A DNA stretch of 52,072 bases. It comes from an uncultured Gammaproteobacteria bacterium. Its GTDB lineage: Bacteria > Pseudomonadota > Gammaproteobacteria > Pseudomonadales > Pseudohongiellaceae. The notes below the pieces were generated by a model. That model was given only the letters and a program-made list of their open reading frames with translations. It did no database searches and was not told the origin of the DNA. The stretch is taken from the NCBI GenBank assembly GCA_913054495.1, contig CAJXIY010000010.1, positions 1 through 52,072 of the forward strand, given 5' to 3'. Shown in pieces: positions 33,177-41,880 of the stretch; the first letter of the stretch is position 1; each line of letters opens with the position of its first letter. The position numbers were made by a program, and so were the translations under genes.

Positions 33177-34733
33177 TTGACGTATTGGATCAGATTTGTA
33201 AGTTCAGCAGCGCTAATTTTATTGACTGCCTGCTCCGGGCCTTCCACCTCGATGTTTTCGCTGGTTGAAGCCAGCATCGCAGATATTCAAGCTGCCCTGC
33301 TCTCTGGCGAAGTCTCCTGTCGTGATGTGGTGGGGGGATATCTCGAACGCATCGCGATCTACGACAAGTCTTCCGGCATTAACGCCATTACGCAAACCAA
33401 TCCGAACGCGCTGGCGCGAGCCGACGAGTTTGACCGCGCCATCGGGAATGGTGATTCCTTGCCTGACCTGTTTTGCGTGCCGCTGCTGATTAAAGACAAT
33501 TTCGATACCCATGACATGGTTACCACCGGAGGCTCTATCGCGCTGAAAGACTCTCTGCCACCCGATGATGCGTTCATGGTTCGGAAACTGCGAGAAGCTG
33601 GCGCCATCGTACTCGCCAAGACCAACATGGCCGAATGGGCCTTCAGCCCGGAACAGACCGTGTCTTCTTCCTATGGCCGCACTGCCAACGCCTATGATAT
33701 TAGCTTCGTGCCCGCCGGTTCTTCCGGTGGTACCGCCTCGGGCGTCGCCACCAGCATGGGGGTTGCCGGCATGGGTAGTGATACCGGTAATTCAATCCGT
33801 GGTCCTTCTTCCCATCTGGCCCTGTTCGGCATTCGCTCGACGATCGGGCTCACCAGCCGGGACGGTGTCATTCCGTTGATCTTCGACCGTGACATAGCCG
33901 GGCCGATGGCGCGTACGGTCGAAGATGGTACGCGGCTGTTTAATGTGGTGGCAGGCTATGACCCGGCAGATTCCCTGACTGTGCCAGGCAAGCGGGAACA
34001 GAACTACATGGAGTTTCTGAATCTGGATGGTCTGCAGGGAAAACGCATCGGTGTGCTGCGTGCACTGGTCGATCATGATGATGCCGATGAAGAAATAAAG
34101 GCACTGTTTCTTCGAGCCGTCGAAGATCTAGTAGCTGCCGGGGCAACCATCGTCGATCCTTTTGAGATCCAGGACTTCCCCGCACTCAGCGAAGAAATTC
34201 GAGGCTGTGCCAGCTTCAGATATGATGTGGGGCAGTATTTCAAGACCCTGGATGACCCACCGCTGCTGGACGTTAACGAGCTTCTCGAGCGCGGGCAATA
34301 CGCGCCTGAATCGAAGCGAGGGTTTGAGTTTTTTTCACAGTATCCCCTCGATATCAGCCCTGCCGACAGGGACCCGCCCTGTCCGATCTGGCCCAATCAC
34401 CCGCTGCGAAATCAGCTATTGGCCAACACCATCGCAGCCATGGACAGTGCGCAGCTGGATGCCTTGATCTACCCGACCTGGTCCAATCCTCCCGCCCATC
34501 TCGACCAGGCTGAGGCAGAGTATAAGGGTGACAATAACCAGGATCTGGCTCCCGACACCGGACTTCCAGCCGTCACCGTAGCCATGGGTTTCTGGCAGGA
34601 TAGTTTGCCGGCGGGCCTGCAATTTCTGGGACGTCCTTATGCTGAAGGGCTACTCATAGAACTCGCTTATGCCTACGAACAGAAAACCGGGCACAGAAGA
34701 CCGCCGCCGGGTTTTGGTCCGGTGCCAAAGTAG
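33177..34733 (+). CDS. Amidase-signature lipoprotein
   Basis: This 518-residue enzyme has a lipoprotein signal (ALILLTACSG). The amidase-signature catalytic triad is complete: Lys in PLLIKDNFDT near residue 104, cis-Ser in GMGSDTGNSIRGPSSHLALF near 200 and nucleophile Ser in PAGSSGGTASGVA near 180. The GSSGG and GSDTGNSIRGP motifs are those of amidases acting on aliphatic or aryl amides, as in GatA-like family members, but the export signal excludes tRNA amidation. The start is TTG 33177 with AGGAGAGG about eight bases upstream. The C-terminus has the usual AGLQFLGRPYAEG-like strand. Monocistronic. Confidence 0.92.
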   Translation: MTYWIRFVSSAALILLTACSGPSTSMFSLVEASIADIQAALLSGEVSCRDVVGGYLERIAIYDKSSGINAITQTNPNALARADEFDRAIGNGDSLPDLFCVPLLIKDNFDTHDMVTTGGSIALKDSLPPDDAFMVRKLREAGAIVLAKTNMAEWAFSPEQTVSSSYGRTANAYDISFVPAGSSGGTASGVATSMGVAGMGSDTGNSIRGPSSHLALFGIRSTIGLTSRDGVIPLIFDRDIAGPMARTVEDGTRLFNVVAGYDPADSLTVPGKREQNYMEFLNLDGLQGKRIGVLRALVDHDDADEEIKALFLRAVEDLVAAGATIVDPFEIQDFPALSEEIRGCASFRYDVGQYFKTLDDPPLLDVNELLERGQYAPESKRGFEFFSQYPLDISPADRDPPCPIWPNHPLRNQLLANTIAAMDSAQLDALIYPTWSNPPAHLDQAEAEYKGDNNQDLAPDTGLPAVTVAMGFWQDSLPAGLQFLGRPYAEGLLIELAYAYEQKTGHRRPPPGFGPVPK

Positions 34734-34763
34734 ACACAGGCAAGCCAGTCGCCAGGAATTATG

Positions 34764-34836
34764 GGGTCAGGTCTTTCCTGTTAGCAATCACAGCGATCCA
34801 AAATTGTAATTTATGCTAACAGGAAAGACCTGATCC
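34764..34836. repeat. REP-like palindrome (GGGTCAGGTCTTTC type)
   Basis: Arms of 23 bases at 34764-34786 and 34814-34836 are inverted repeats with one mismatch (core TCAGGTCTTTCCTGTTAGCA). The 27-base loop is AT-rich. It starts 31 bases after the amidase stop. This type is common as dispersed REP elements in gammaproteobacteria. A related single arm, AAATAAATCTGTCCC, lies near 34959-34973. Confidence 0.7.
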
Positions 34837-35032
34837 GATTCCCTATTTCTTCAAAACTTGGCATCGACCATTACAGCCGGCTCTACTAGTTAATATCAAC
34901 TGACACCGTGGACTAGCAAAAAAAGAACTGTCTTTCTTGCCAGGGAAGGATCGAAAATAAATCTGTCCCTATTTACAATATTTGCTACGCTCAGAGCATT
35001 CCTAGTGCGGGTTCAAATCGGTGGAGGCAGGC

Positions 35033-35803
35033 ATGGCCGGCAATAATAACAACGACAAGACTCAATCCGAACACCTAGCGACAGACCAACCCAGTAACCC
35101 CTCACGGCGTAATTTGCTCAAGGGCGTCGGTGTCGTGGGCGCGGCGGCGCTCAGCGGCGCGGCGACCTCGAATCTGATTGCGGCGGATGCGCCACCGGGC
35201 GCCGGGTCGGCGGCTGACTCGATCGTAGCGCGGGAGGCGCTCGAGGTGCTGACGGCACTCGAGGCCGAGACCCTGGAGGTGATCTGTGACTGCCTGATTC
35301 CCTCCGATGACAACGGACCGGGTGCCAGGGAGGCACGAGCGGTGCACTATATCGATCGTTCACTGGCCGCCCATAATTCCGCTGCCCGTCACGACTACAT
35401 GATCGGTCTCAGCGCCGTTAACGACTACGCACACCAGACCGGCAACAAGGCATTTCATCAGCTCGACAGAGATCAGCAAAACGCCATACTCCTGGCCGTG
35501 CAGAATGACAACCTCGATGGCTTTGCTCCCAGTAGTGGCGGCTTCTTCAATATGGTGCGAAGCCATACCATAGACGGCACCTTCAGCGATCCGTACTACG
35601 GTGGTAATCGGGACTTCATCGGCTGGGATATGATTCGTTACCCGGGCATCCGCTTGGGTGCCAGTGAGTCCGATGTTGCCCAGGGCGCCGACCTTGCACC
35701 CAATCATCAATCAGCCTATGACCACAGCACCTACACCAAGATGGCGCAAAATATGCGTGGTATCCCGGATTCCAGGGTGAGGGGAGGCCGTGATCATGCC
35801 TAG
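35033..35803 (+). CDS. Tat-exported gluconate-2-dehydrogenase subunit 3 family protein
   Basis: This 256-residue protein has a Tat-type signal (SRRNLLKGVGVVGAAALSGA). The rest matches the Gluconate_2-dh3 family, the small gamma-like subunit of membrane flavoprotein dehydrogenases: LTALEAETLEVICDCLIPSD near residue 75, GAREARAVHYIDRSL and a C-terminal FFNMVRSHTIDGTFSDPYYG. It normally guides export of and partners a GMC flavoprotein that lacks its own signal. The downstream GMC gene overlaps it by eight bases, which fits that role. ATG 35033 follows GGAGG with five bases spacing. Confidence 0.88.
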   Translation: MAGNNNNDKTQSEHLATDQPSNPSRRNLLKGVGVVGAAALSGAATSNLIAADAPPGAGSAADSIVAREALEVLTALEAETLEVICDCLIPSDDNGPGAREARAVHYIDRSLAAHNSAARHDYMIGLSAVNDYAHQTGNKAFHQLDRDQQNAILLAVQNDNLDGFAPSSGGFFNMVRSHTIDGTFSDPYYGGNRDFIGWDMIRYPGIRLGASESDVAQGADLAPNHQSAYDHSTYTKMAQNMRGIPDSRVRGGRDHA

Positions 35804-37499
35804 AAACTTATCCAAGACCGATGTGGTGATCGTAGGTATGGGTGCGGCCGGCGGTGTCGCTGCCCTGCCGCTGACGAATGCGGGCCTGAAGGTGGTGGGC
35901 CTGGAAGCGGGGGGATGGTTAAGCCCCAGAGACTTCGCCCCCGATGAATTAAGAAACGGCGCCCGCAACTGGCCCCAGTCGGTGCAGAAGGCGGCAGGTG
36001 AAGCGCCAACAGTACGCGCCACCGCTGCGGATCAGGCAGTTCAGGGTGGCCATCCGATGATGAATGCCGTGGGCGGGACTACCATGCATTACTGGGCCCA
36101 GAGCTGGCGTCTGAATCCATGGGATTTTCAGCTTGTCACCGCGACTCGCGAGCGCTACGGGGCCAGTCGTATTCCTGCCGCTTCCACCATTGAAGACTGG
36201 CCCTTCACCTACGCAGAGCTCGAGCCCTATTACGACAAGGTGGAATACGCCGTTGGCATCTCCGGTCAGGCCGGCAATGTGCAGGGTAATATTAATCCGG
36301 CGGGCAACATATTCGAAGGCGCCAGGAATCGGGAGTATCCGATGAGGCCGCTGCGGGCTTCGCCGTTCACCGACATAATGGGCATGGCGGCGCGCAATCT
36401 CGGCTGGAATCCCTTCCAGGGACCGGCGGCGATTACCAGTGAACTCTATGACGGCCGACCCCCGTGTCAATATCACGGTTTCTGTAACAAGGGCGGCTGC
36501 CATGTGCAGGCGAAAAGCTCGACGGCGTTCACGGTAATTCCCAAGGCTGTAGACACTGGCAATCTGGAGGTCGTTACCTTTGCGCGGGTAATCAACATCG
36601 TGGCCGACAACAACGGCAAGGTGACCGGGGTCGATTACATCAAGGGAAATGAAACATTTTTCCAGCCCGCGGACGTGGTTCTTCTCGCCAGCTATGCCTA
36701 TGAAAACGTGCGCCTGTTACAGCTCTCCAAGTCCCGCGCCTTTCCCGACGGACTCTCCAATAATGCGGGACAGCTTGGCCGCCACTACATGAGTCACCAT
36801 CAGGGCTCGCCGGTGCTGGCATTGTTCGATAGGGATCTGCACAATTGGTATGGCTTGCCGGCCCAGGGTGTCGCCATCGACGAATGGGCCGATGACAATT
36901 TCGACCATGCCGAGCTGGATTTTATCGGTGGTGCCAATCTTTGGGTACACACCGATCGCAAGCCCATGGCCGCGGCAAAGATGAGTACCTTCGGTGTCGT
37001 GCCCAGTTGGGGTTCCGACTGGAAGGCATTCATCATGAAGAATGCGGATCGCAGCAACATGTCTTACATACAGAAGACGACCCTGCCCTACGAAGATAAC
37101 TATCTGGATCTGGATCCGATGGTGAAGGATTCCCTGGGCCTCCCGGTGACACGAATTACCGCTCGCTATCGGGACAACGAGAAACGCATCGCGGCATTCT
37201 CCCAGGACAAGATGGAGCAATGGTATCTGGAAGCGGGCGCTATCGAGGTTACCAAATTCGGACCAGGCAATGCCATGGGCGCATCGACCCATGCCTACGG
37301 CGGCACGCGTATGGGCTTGAATAGTGACACCAATGTTGTGAATGAGTGGGGTTTCTCTCATGAAGCGCCCAACCTGGGGATACTCGGGGGCTCCGTCATG
37401 GGCAGCAGTGGCTCCCGTAATCCAACATTGACCGTGCAGGCGCTGGCCTGGAGAACTTCGGAGTACCTGGCCAATAACTGGCGATCCGTCGTCGGCTGA
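35796..37499 (+). CDS. GMC-family oxidoreductase, large dehydrogenase subunit
   Basis: This 567-residue flavoprotein has no signal peptide. The FAD dinucleotide fold is at the N-terminus (VVIVGMGAAGGVAALPLTNA, GLEAGGW). GMC family features include GHPMMNAVGGTTMHYWAQSW near residue 85, a long middle region with CQYHGFCNKGGCHVQAKSST, and the C-terminal TRMGLNSDTNVVNEWGFSHE with NPTLTVQALAWRTSEYLAN. It is the partner of the preceding subunit-3 gene and is probably exported by that protein's Tat signal. Substrate is likely a polyol, sugar acid or alcohol. No cytochrome subunit follows, so the electron acceptor is unknown. The start is ATG 35796. Confidence 0.92.
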   Translation: MPRNLSKTDVVIVGMGAAGGVAALPLTNAGLKVVGLEAGGWLSPRDFAPDELRNGARNWPQSVQKAAGEAPTVRATAADQAVQGGHPMMNAVGGTTMHYWAQSWRLNPWDFQLVTATRERYGASRIPAASTIEDWPFTYAELEPYYDKVEYAVGISGQAGNVQGNINPAGNIFEGARNREYPMRPLRASPFTDIMGMAARNLGWNPFQGPAAITSELYDGRPPCQYHGFCNKGGCHVQAKSSTAFTVIPKAVDTGNLEVVTFARVINIVADNNGKVTGVDYIKGNETFFQPADVVLLASYAYENVRLLQLSKSRAFPDGLSNNAGQLGRHYMSHHQGSPVLALFDRDLHNWYGLPAQGVAIDEWADDNFDHAELDFIGGANLWVHTDRKPMAAAKMSTFGVVPSWGSDWKAFIMKNADRSNMSYIQKTTLPYEDNYLDLDPMVKDSLGLPVTRITARYRDNEKRIAAFSQDKMEQWYLEAGAIEVTKFGPGNAMGASTHAYGGTRMGLNSDTNVVNEWGFSHEAPNLGILGGSVMGSSGSRNPTLTVQALAWRTSEYLANNWRSVVG

Positions 37500-37533
37500 G
37501 AGTCAGGAGTTATTGCCAATAACCAGACCTGGT

Positions 37534-37641
37534 TCAGGCTTCGGCTTTGCCGGCGGCCAATTCACTGTATCTGCGAACAAACTGCGCAATATTTCCCTTC
37601 CAGCGCAGCTTCCCGAGACCGCGAGTGACGCCCAAATGCGG
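37534..37641 (-). pseudogene. Possible short gene fragment in intergenic gap
   Basis: The 290-base gap between the GMC gene and the next GDTLVV-family gene contains a minus-strand open stretch ending ...KLRWKGNIAQFVRRYSELA then AGKAEA and a stop. It looks like a protein C-terminus but lacks a start and is blocked upstream by a stop at 37642-37644. I cannot name it. Nothing else stands out in the gap. Confidence 0.2.
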
Positions 37642-37790
37642 TCACCATAAGCGTGTTACAAAGAATCACCTTATCGCCCTGAAGGCCCCGTTAGGTCGGC
37701 GCTTTACGCTTGACACACCCAAACCCAAATGTTTAACTCGTGGCTCCTTCTAGGGGAGTCATACTAATTAAAGTAAAACAAGGTAGAGCT

Positions 37791-38678
37791 ATGAAGATTC
37801 AAGGGCTGCTCATCGCAACCGCGGTGTTATTCGTAGGCTGTTCGCCGACCGAAACCACCGAGACCCAAACATCTCAGGTCGCCGCCCCCGAGGCGATCGC
37901 CAGTGATGTTCCAAGAGGGCCAAACGGTAAACCAGATCTGAATGGCATCTGGCAGGTTCTCATGAATGCCAACGACAATCTCGAAGCAGCGCCGCCCAAG
38001 GCGGCCCACCATCTGGTACCCGGGGATTTTGTGCCGGTGCCTGGACCGGAAGTGGTGGCTTTGGGTGCAGTCGGCGCCGTGCCTGCAAGCTTCGGTGTGG
38101 TCGAAGGTGGCACGATTCCATACCGGCCGGAAGCACTGGCGCGCCGCGATGAAAATCGTGAAAACTGGCTGACCAGCGATCCGGAAATCAAGTGCTACAT
38201 GCCGGGCGTGCCACGGGCTACCTATATGCCACATCCATTCCAGATTTTTCAGAGCGAGAGCGCGTTTTTTATTGCCTACTCCTTCGCCGGCTCTGTGCGT
38301 AATGTGTTCCTGGAAGATCCGGGTGAGGCGCCATTGGATTCATGGATGGGCCAGTCATGGGGCTACTGGGAGGGTGATACCTGGGTAGTCGAAGCCAGTG
38401 GTTTCGATGACCGCACCTGGTTCGATCGGGCCGGTAATTACCATACCTACCAGCTGAAAGTGACCGAGCGCTATGAACTGGTGAGTGAGAATGTCATCGA
38501 GTACTCGGCGACCATGGAAGATCCAACGATCTTCGAGCGGCCGTGGACAATTAAGATGCCGCTGTATCGTCGACTCGAAGTAGGCTTTGAACTGCCGCAG
38601 TTCAAGTGCGTAGAATTTGTTGAAGAGTTGATGTATGGAAAATATCGCAAGGGTAGGGAGTCAGAATTAGGCTTCTAG
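37791..38678 (+). CDS. GDTLVV-family lipoprotein (copy 4)
   Basis: This 295-residue protein has a lipobox (TAVLFVGCSP), then a Thr/Glu/Gln-rich linker and PRGPNGKPDLNGIWQVLMNA. The family core is YWEGDTWVVEASGFDDRTWF near residue 208, and the paired cysteines are in IKCYMPGVPRATY near 145 and FKCVEFVEEL near 278. It differs from the other copies in being lipid-anchored and in having W for L in the EGDT-WVV motif. AAGG precedes ATG 37791. A DUF6152 gene follows about 190 bases downstream, mirroring the arrangement at 10239-11488 but in reverse order. Confidence 0.82.
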   Translation: MKIQGLLIATAVLFVGCSPTETTETQTSQVAAPEAIASDVPRGPNGKPDLNGIWQVLMNANDNLEAAPPKAAHHLVPGDFVPVPGPEVVALGAVGAVPASFGVVEGGTIPYRPEALARRDENRENWLTSDPEIKCYMPGVPRATYMPHPFQIFQSESAFFIAYSFAGSVRNVFLEDPGEAPLDSWMGQSWGYWEGDTWVVEASGFDDRTWFDRAGNYHTYQLKVTERYELVSENVIEYSATMEDPTIFERPWTIKMPLYRRLEVGFELPQFKCVEFVEELMYGKYRKGRESELGF

Positions 38679-38868
38679 GCCGATATGAATCAAAAAAGGG
38701 CTCGTTTCATCGCATTCTGCATGGAATTCAGGCCAGCCCTTGTATAAAATACAGCGTAACTGACCGCTTAATTGAATCTTGCAGTGTTTTGGGCGAAGCG
38801 AGGGGTCTGGTTTTAAATAGGTTCTTTTTGAAAAGTGCTCAAGGCATTTAATAAACAGGGTGGATTAT

Positions 38869-39324
38869 ATGAAAATTAAAATACTGGCATTAGCAGTGCT
38901 AACCGCGGTTGGCATCGTAGCAATCAAGCCTGCGGCGGTTGCACACCATGCGTTCTCTGCTGAATTTGATGCGAATTTACCTGTTCGCCTGGGCGGCCCG
39001 ATTACTCGGGTTGAGTGGATTAACCCACACACATGGATTCACTTGAGCAACACCGATCCCGAGTCGACTCGCGATCCGGGTCAGTGGATGGTAGAAGGTG
39101 GTACGCCAAATACGCTGCTGCGTCGTGGCATCGACAGGAATACTCTACAGCTGGGAGAGGTGATCATCGTCACCGGTTATCAATCTAAGGATCGACTGTG
39201 TGATCCAACTTGTCGCGCCAATGGACGTGACATCACGTTCCCAGATGGCCGCAAGTTGTTCATGGGTTCATCGGGCACGGGTGCTCCACGTGATGGATCT
39301 GATGCCGTAGAGCCAGCCCGCTAA
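38869..39324 (+). CDS. DUF6152 family periplasmic protein (second copy)
   Basis: This 151-residue protein has a Sec signal (ILALAVLTAVGIVAIKPAAV) that is cleaved before HHAF, again leaving a His pair at the mature N-terminus. The family pattern is retained: SAEFDANLPVRLGGPITRVE, WINPHTWIHL, TLLRRGIDRNTLQLGEVIIV and a final FPDGRKLFMGSS. Two extra Cys (LCDPTCRANG) are absent from the first copy. A strong terminator follows at 39346. ATG 38869 is preferred over GTG 38860. Confidence 0.87.
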   Translation: MKIKILALAVLTAVGIVAIKPAAVAHHAFSAEFDANLPVRLGGPITRVEWINPHTWIHLSNTDPESTRDPGQWMVEGGTPNTLLRRGIDRNTLQLGEVIIVTGYQSKDRLCDPTCRANGRDITFPDGRKLFMGSSGTGAPRDGSDAVEPAR

Positions 39325-39345
39325 CTAAGAATGGTTTGTAAATCC

Positions 39346-39383
39346 AAAAACCCGGCGACTCTTCAGTTGCCGGGTTTTTTTGG
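39346..39383 (+). terminator. Rho-independent terminator after DUF6152
   Basis: AAAAACCCGGCGACT pairs with AGTTGCCGGGTTTTT (one G-T wobble) around a small loop, followed by a run of T. This is a textbook terminator 22 bases after the stop. Confidence 0.9.
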
Positions 39384-39515
39384 GTCTCGAATAAACTAAA
39401 TGGCTCAGAGTCTGAGATATCCCCAAGAAATATCGCGTTAAAGCAAAAGATTAGGCTGAAATAAAATGCGCGATGAACCATTTTTATTGATTGTGCTGTC
39501 GGTGTAGAACGCAAG

Positions 39516-39674
39516 CTCGGAGCTTGCTTGTGTTCTTATCTATATCTGAGGCACAAGCCACAGACAAGCAATTGCCCCGAAGCTTGATGATTTTCCAAAA
39601 TTGGCGACACAGACAACGACCAACTACTGCTGAACTTCTAAAAAACAACGAGACTTGCAGTTTGATAAGAACAC
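39516..39674. other. Structured intergenic stretch
   Basis: Part of a 555-base gap without a supported gene. It contains a GCAAGCTCGGAGCTTGC hairpin near 39511-39527 and an 11-base inverted pair GTGTTCTTATC (39530-39540) with GATAAGAACAC (39664-39674). It might be a noncoding RNA or a decayed mobile element. No coding frame convinces. Confidence 0.3.
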
Positions 39675-39685
39675 TGAATTCGATA

Positions 39686-39796
39686 GGGGATTGGTAAGGG
39701 GTGCTGTTTTGTAGTGAGTAGCGCCAGGGACGGACGCGGGACCGGGCCAGGGAATGGCCCAACCGAACGGAAAAACAGTACCCCTTACCAAGCCCC
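39686..39796. repeat. MITE/REP-like palindrome with internal hairpin
   Basis: Arms of about 25 bases at 39686-39710 and 39772-39796 are inverted repeats with about 23 matches (core TTGGTAAGGGGTGCTGTTTT). The 61-base interior holds GGGCC-AGGGAAT-GGCCC and a GCGCCAGGGACGGACGCGGG stretch. The layout resembles a non-autonomous palindromic element. No transposase or target duplication is seen. Confidence 0.6.
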
Positions 39797-39879
39797 GTTA
39801 CACGTATCAACTACCAACAATTTCCCCCATATTTTTATGGGGATAAATCAAACTCTAAGCCCTTTGATTGTCCTATTTT

Positions 39880-40446
39880 TTATTCTGCTAGTGGGTCTAT
39901 AACTCTATCGAAAGTCCCGCCATCACGGAATACAGTTGAGCTTTGATAGAATCCCGAGCTGTGCAGCCTCACAGTAATTGTGTTCAGGCTGCGGTTTTCC
40001 CAGAACCAACCATGAATGCCGGCGAACGGTGCGTGGAATGATCCCATCTGGCGATCCGCGGTTCCCTGTTCGAAACTCTCGGCGTATTCAGGGCCCAGTG
40101 CGGCCGGTTCGGCGTGCATGTCGTAGTAAAGCTCATCATCGGCGACCCAGCTGAACACCATCGAGCTATCCAGATCCATCAGGTACTTATACTCGACCGA
40201 TTGGAAGGCTTCGAGAACGAATTCTACGTAGTCGGTGCGATGCCCTTCCAACTGTTCTTCGAACGGGTTCTGATCCCTGGATAGAGCGTTCAGGCCGAGT
40301 AATTCACCGGTTCCCAGGGGATCGGTTCCAAATTCCGCTGGCAATATGGCCACGAACAGCACGACCAGGGCGACCAGCAAGGCTACACCTGAGGCGATGA
40401 TAATATTTTTTGGCGAAGGGGGTTCGCTACTTACGTTCTCGGCCAC
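39880..40446 (-). CDS. Single-pass membrane anchor protein of HupE operon
   Basis: This protein of about 188 residues has one transmembrane segment (IIIASGVALLVALVVLFVAI, near residue 15-34). A soluble extracytoplasmic domain follows, with EYKYLMDLDSSMVFSWVADD, MHAEPAALGPEYAESFEQGT, a Trp-rich IHGWFWENRSLNTITVRLHS and a final VFRDGGTFDRVI. Proteins like this are found next to HupE/UreJ genes and are annotated as transmembrane anchors. I choose GTG 40446, with GGAG upstream, which avoids overlap with HupE; GTG 40494 is also possible. It is the third gene of a cytochrome-HupE-anchor operon. Function unknown. Confidence 0.72.
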   Translation of the reverse strand: MAENVSSEPPSPKNIIIASGVALLVALVVLFVAILPAEFGTDPLGTGELLGLNALSRDQNPFEEQLEGHRTDYVEFVLEAFQSVEYKYLMDLDSSMVFSWVADDELYYDMHAEPAALGPEYAESFEQGTADRQMGSFHAPFAGIHGWFWENRSLNTITVRLHSSGFYQSSTVFRDGGTFDRVIDPLAE

Positions 40447-40465
40447 GATTTTGCTCCGGAGCTTA

Positions 40466-41179
40466 TCAATAAGGGGATTGCAGGAAGAAGGCACTCAATT
40501 GAAAACCGACCAGCATGAATCCACCAGTCATCAGCGCCGTATTGGTGATGAATGCATGCCTTAGAAAACTGGCATTGCTGCGCCAGATGCTAAGCATAAT
40601 ATACACCGCAGAAAGCGCCAGGATCTGGCCGATCTCGACGCCGATGTTGAAGCTGATGATGTTGGTAACCAGGCCATTTTCAGACAAGTCGAACTCCTGT
40701 AGCTTGGTAGCCAAGCCCAGGCCGTGAAACAGGCCGAAGACAAACACGGCTATCCTCGTATTCGGATCGATTCCCAACAGGCGCTTGAAACCGTCAATAT
40801 TCTCGAAGGCTTTATAGACGATGGAGAAACCGATGATGGCATCGATGATGTAGGCATTTACCTGCAGGTCTGCCAATACGCCAAACAGCAGGGTGATGCT
40901 ATGACCGATGGCAAACAGGGTGACGTATTGCACCACATGTTTGGGACGGTAGAGGAAGAAAATGACACCGACCAGGAACAACAGGTGATCGTACCCGGTG
41001 ACCATGTGTTTGGCACCGAGATACATGAACGGGAAAATTGCGGGTCCGTCTATAGCTTCGACAAAGCTGGCATCGCTGCCTTCGATGGTGTGACCGAAGG
41101 CACTGAGGGAAAATAGCGCGAGCAACACCGTGCACAGATAAAATCCAAACCTGGCGGGACCCTTCAATACAAAAGCCAT
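40466..41179 (-). CDS. HupE/UreJ family membrane protein
   Basis: This 237-residue protein has a signal-like first helix and about six further membrane segments (for example MVTGYDHLLFLVGVIFFLY, YVTLFAIGHSITLLFGVLAD, IDAIIGFSIVYKAFENIDGF, IAVFVFGLFHGLGLATKLQE). The GYDHLLFL, TLFAIGHSITL, VYKAFEN and FGLFHGLGLA motifs are typical of the HupE/UreJ_2 group, which includes proteins implicated in nickel or other metal uptake. No hydrogenase or urease gene is nearby, so nickel is not supported. ATG 41179 lies six bases after the cytochrome gene stop, so the two are cotranscribed. Confidence 0.88.
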   Translation of the reverse strand: MAFVLKGPARFGFYLCTVLLALFSLSAFGHTIEGSDASFVEAIDGPAIFPFMYLGAKHMVTGYDHLLFLVGVIFFLYRPKHVVQYVTLFAIGHSITLLFGVLADLQVNAYIIDAIIGFSIVYKAFENIDGFKRLLGIDPNTRIAVFVFGLFHGLGLATKLQEFDLSENGLVTNIISFNIGVEIGQILALSAVYIMLSIWRSNASFLRHAFITNTALMTGGFMLVGFQLSAFFLQSPY

Positions 41180-41185
41180 GGGAAT

Positions 41186-41704
41186 CTAATCTGCTTCCTC
41201 GTCGAACACATCGAGAATATCCGGGCTATAGGCCTGATGACAGGCGGAACAGACGCTGTATATCTGAGCTCCCGCCTGGAAGAAATCTTCCTTGTTCTGG
41301 GCGGCAGCGGCCTCCATCGCCAGCATCCCGGCGCTGCTGAGGCCTTCCGAATAGATCATCCAGGCGTCGTTATCCAGGGCGCGACCGGGCAGCGCCAGCA
41401 TGTTGCCGGATTCCACCACCACGGCAGCCTGCGCACGCACATAATCCCAGCCTTCATCGGTGGTGGGGTAGAGTTCCTCATAACCGGCGGCATCCAGCAC
41501 CCAGCCACCAGAATCCCAGAGGATATCGGAGGCTGGCTCGAGCACCAATGTCATGACCTGGGCGACGTCGAGTGTGGTGTTGAAGCTAGTGCCTGTGCTG
41601 GCAGTGTTACTGTCGCTTTCTTCCGGCGCCGAACATGCCGCCAGCAAGCTTAAACCCGCCAGTAGTGCCACCGAGTTGAGCATAGAAACTTTCAATTTGA
41701 TCAT
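41186..41704 (-). CDS. Cytochrome c class II-like lipoprotein
   Basis: This 172-residue lipoprotein (lipobox LLAACSA) has a helical body and a single C-terminal heme site CSACHQAY near residue 155. The C-terminal heme and four-helix character (DVAQVMTLVLEPASDILWDS, EGWDYVRAQAAVVVESGNML, DDWMIYSEGLSSAGMLAMEA-like, FFQAGAQIYSVCSACH) match cytochrome c'/c556-type class II cytochromes. ATG 41704 is the natural start. It heads an operon with a HupE-like and an anchor protein, suggesting periplasmic electron transfer tied to a membrane metal or redox function. Confidence 0.85.
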   Translation of the reverse strand: MIKLKVSMLNSVALLAGLSLLAACSAPEESDSNTASTGTSFNTTLDVAQVMTLVLEPASDILWDSGGWVLDAAGYEELYPTTDEGWDYVRAQAAVVVESGNMLALPGRALDNDAWMIYSEGLSSAGMLAMEAAAAQNKEDFFQAGAQIYSVCSACHQAYSPDILDVFDEEAD

Positions 41705-41880
41705 TTGGATAATCCTGCTTAATCGTGGGAATGGCGCATGATCTCGCTTCAAATCCCTTCAATCCTGTTATTATTATGCCCTGCATGGACGGACAGCCCG
41801 GAAAAGGGCCTAAAGTCTGCACTAATTCGCAGCTTTAATCTACATTCAACTACACAGCACGGGATTCGGTAGCCACATAA

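Noticed and set aside
39484-39810. 108-codon minus-strand frame in the structured gap
   Set aside because: It overlaps inverted repeats and shows no family resemblance or ribosome site.
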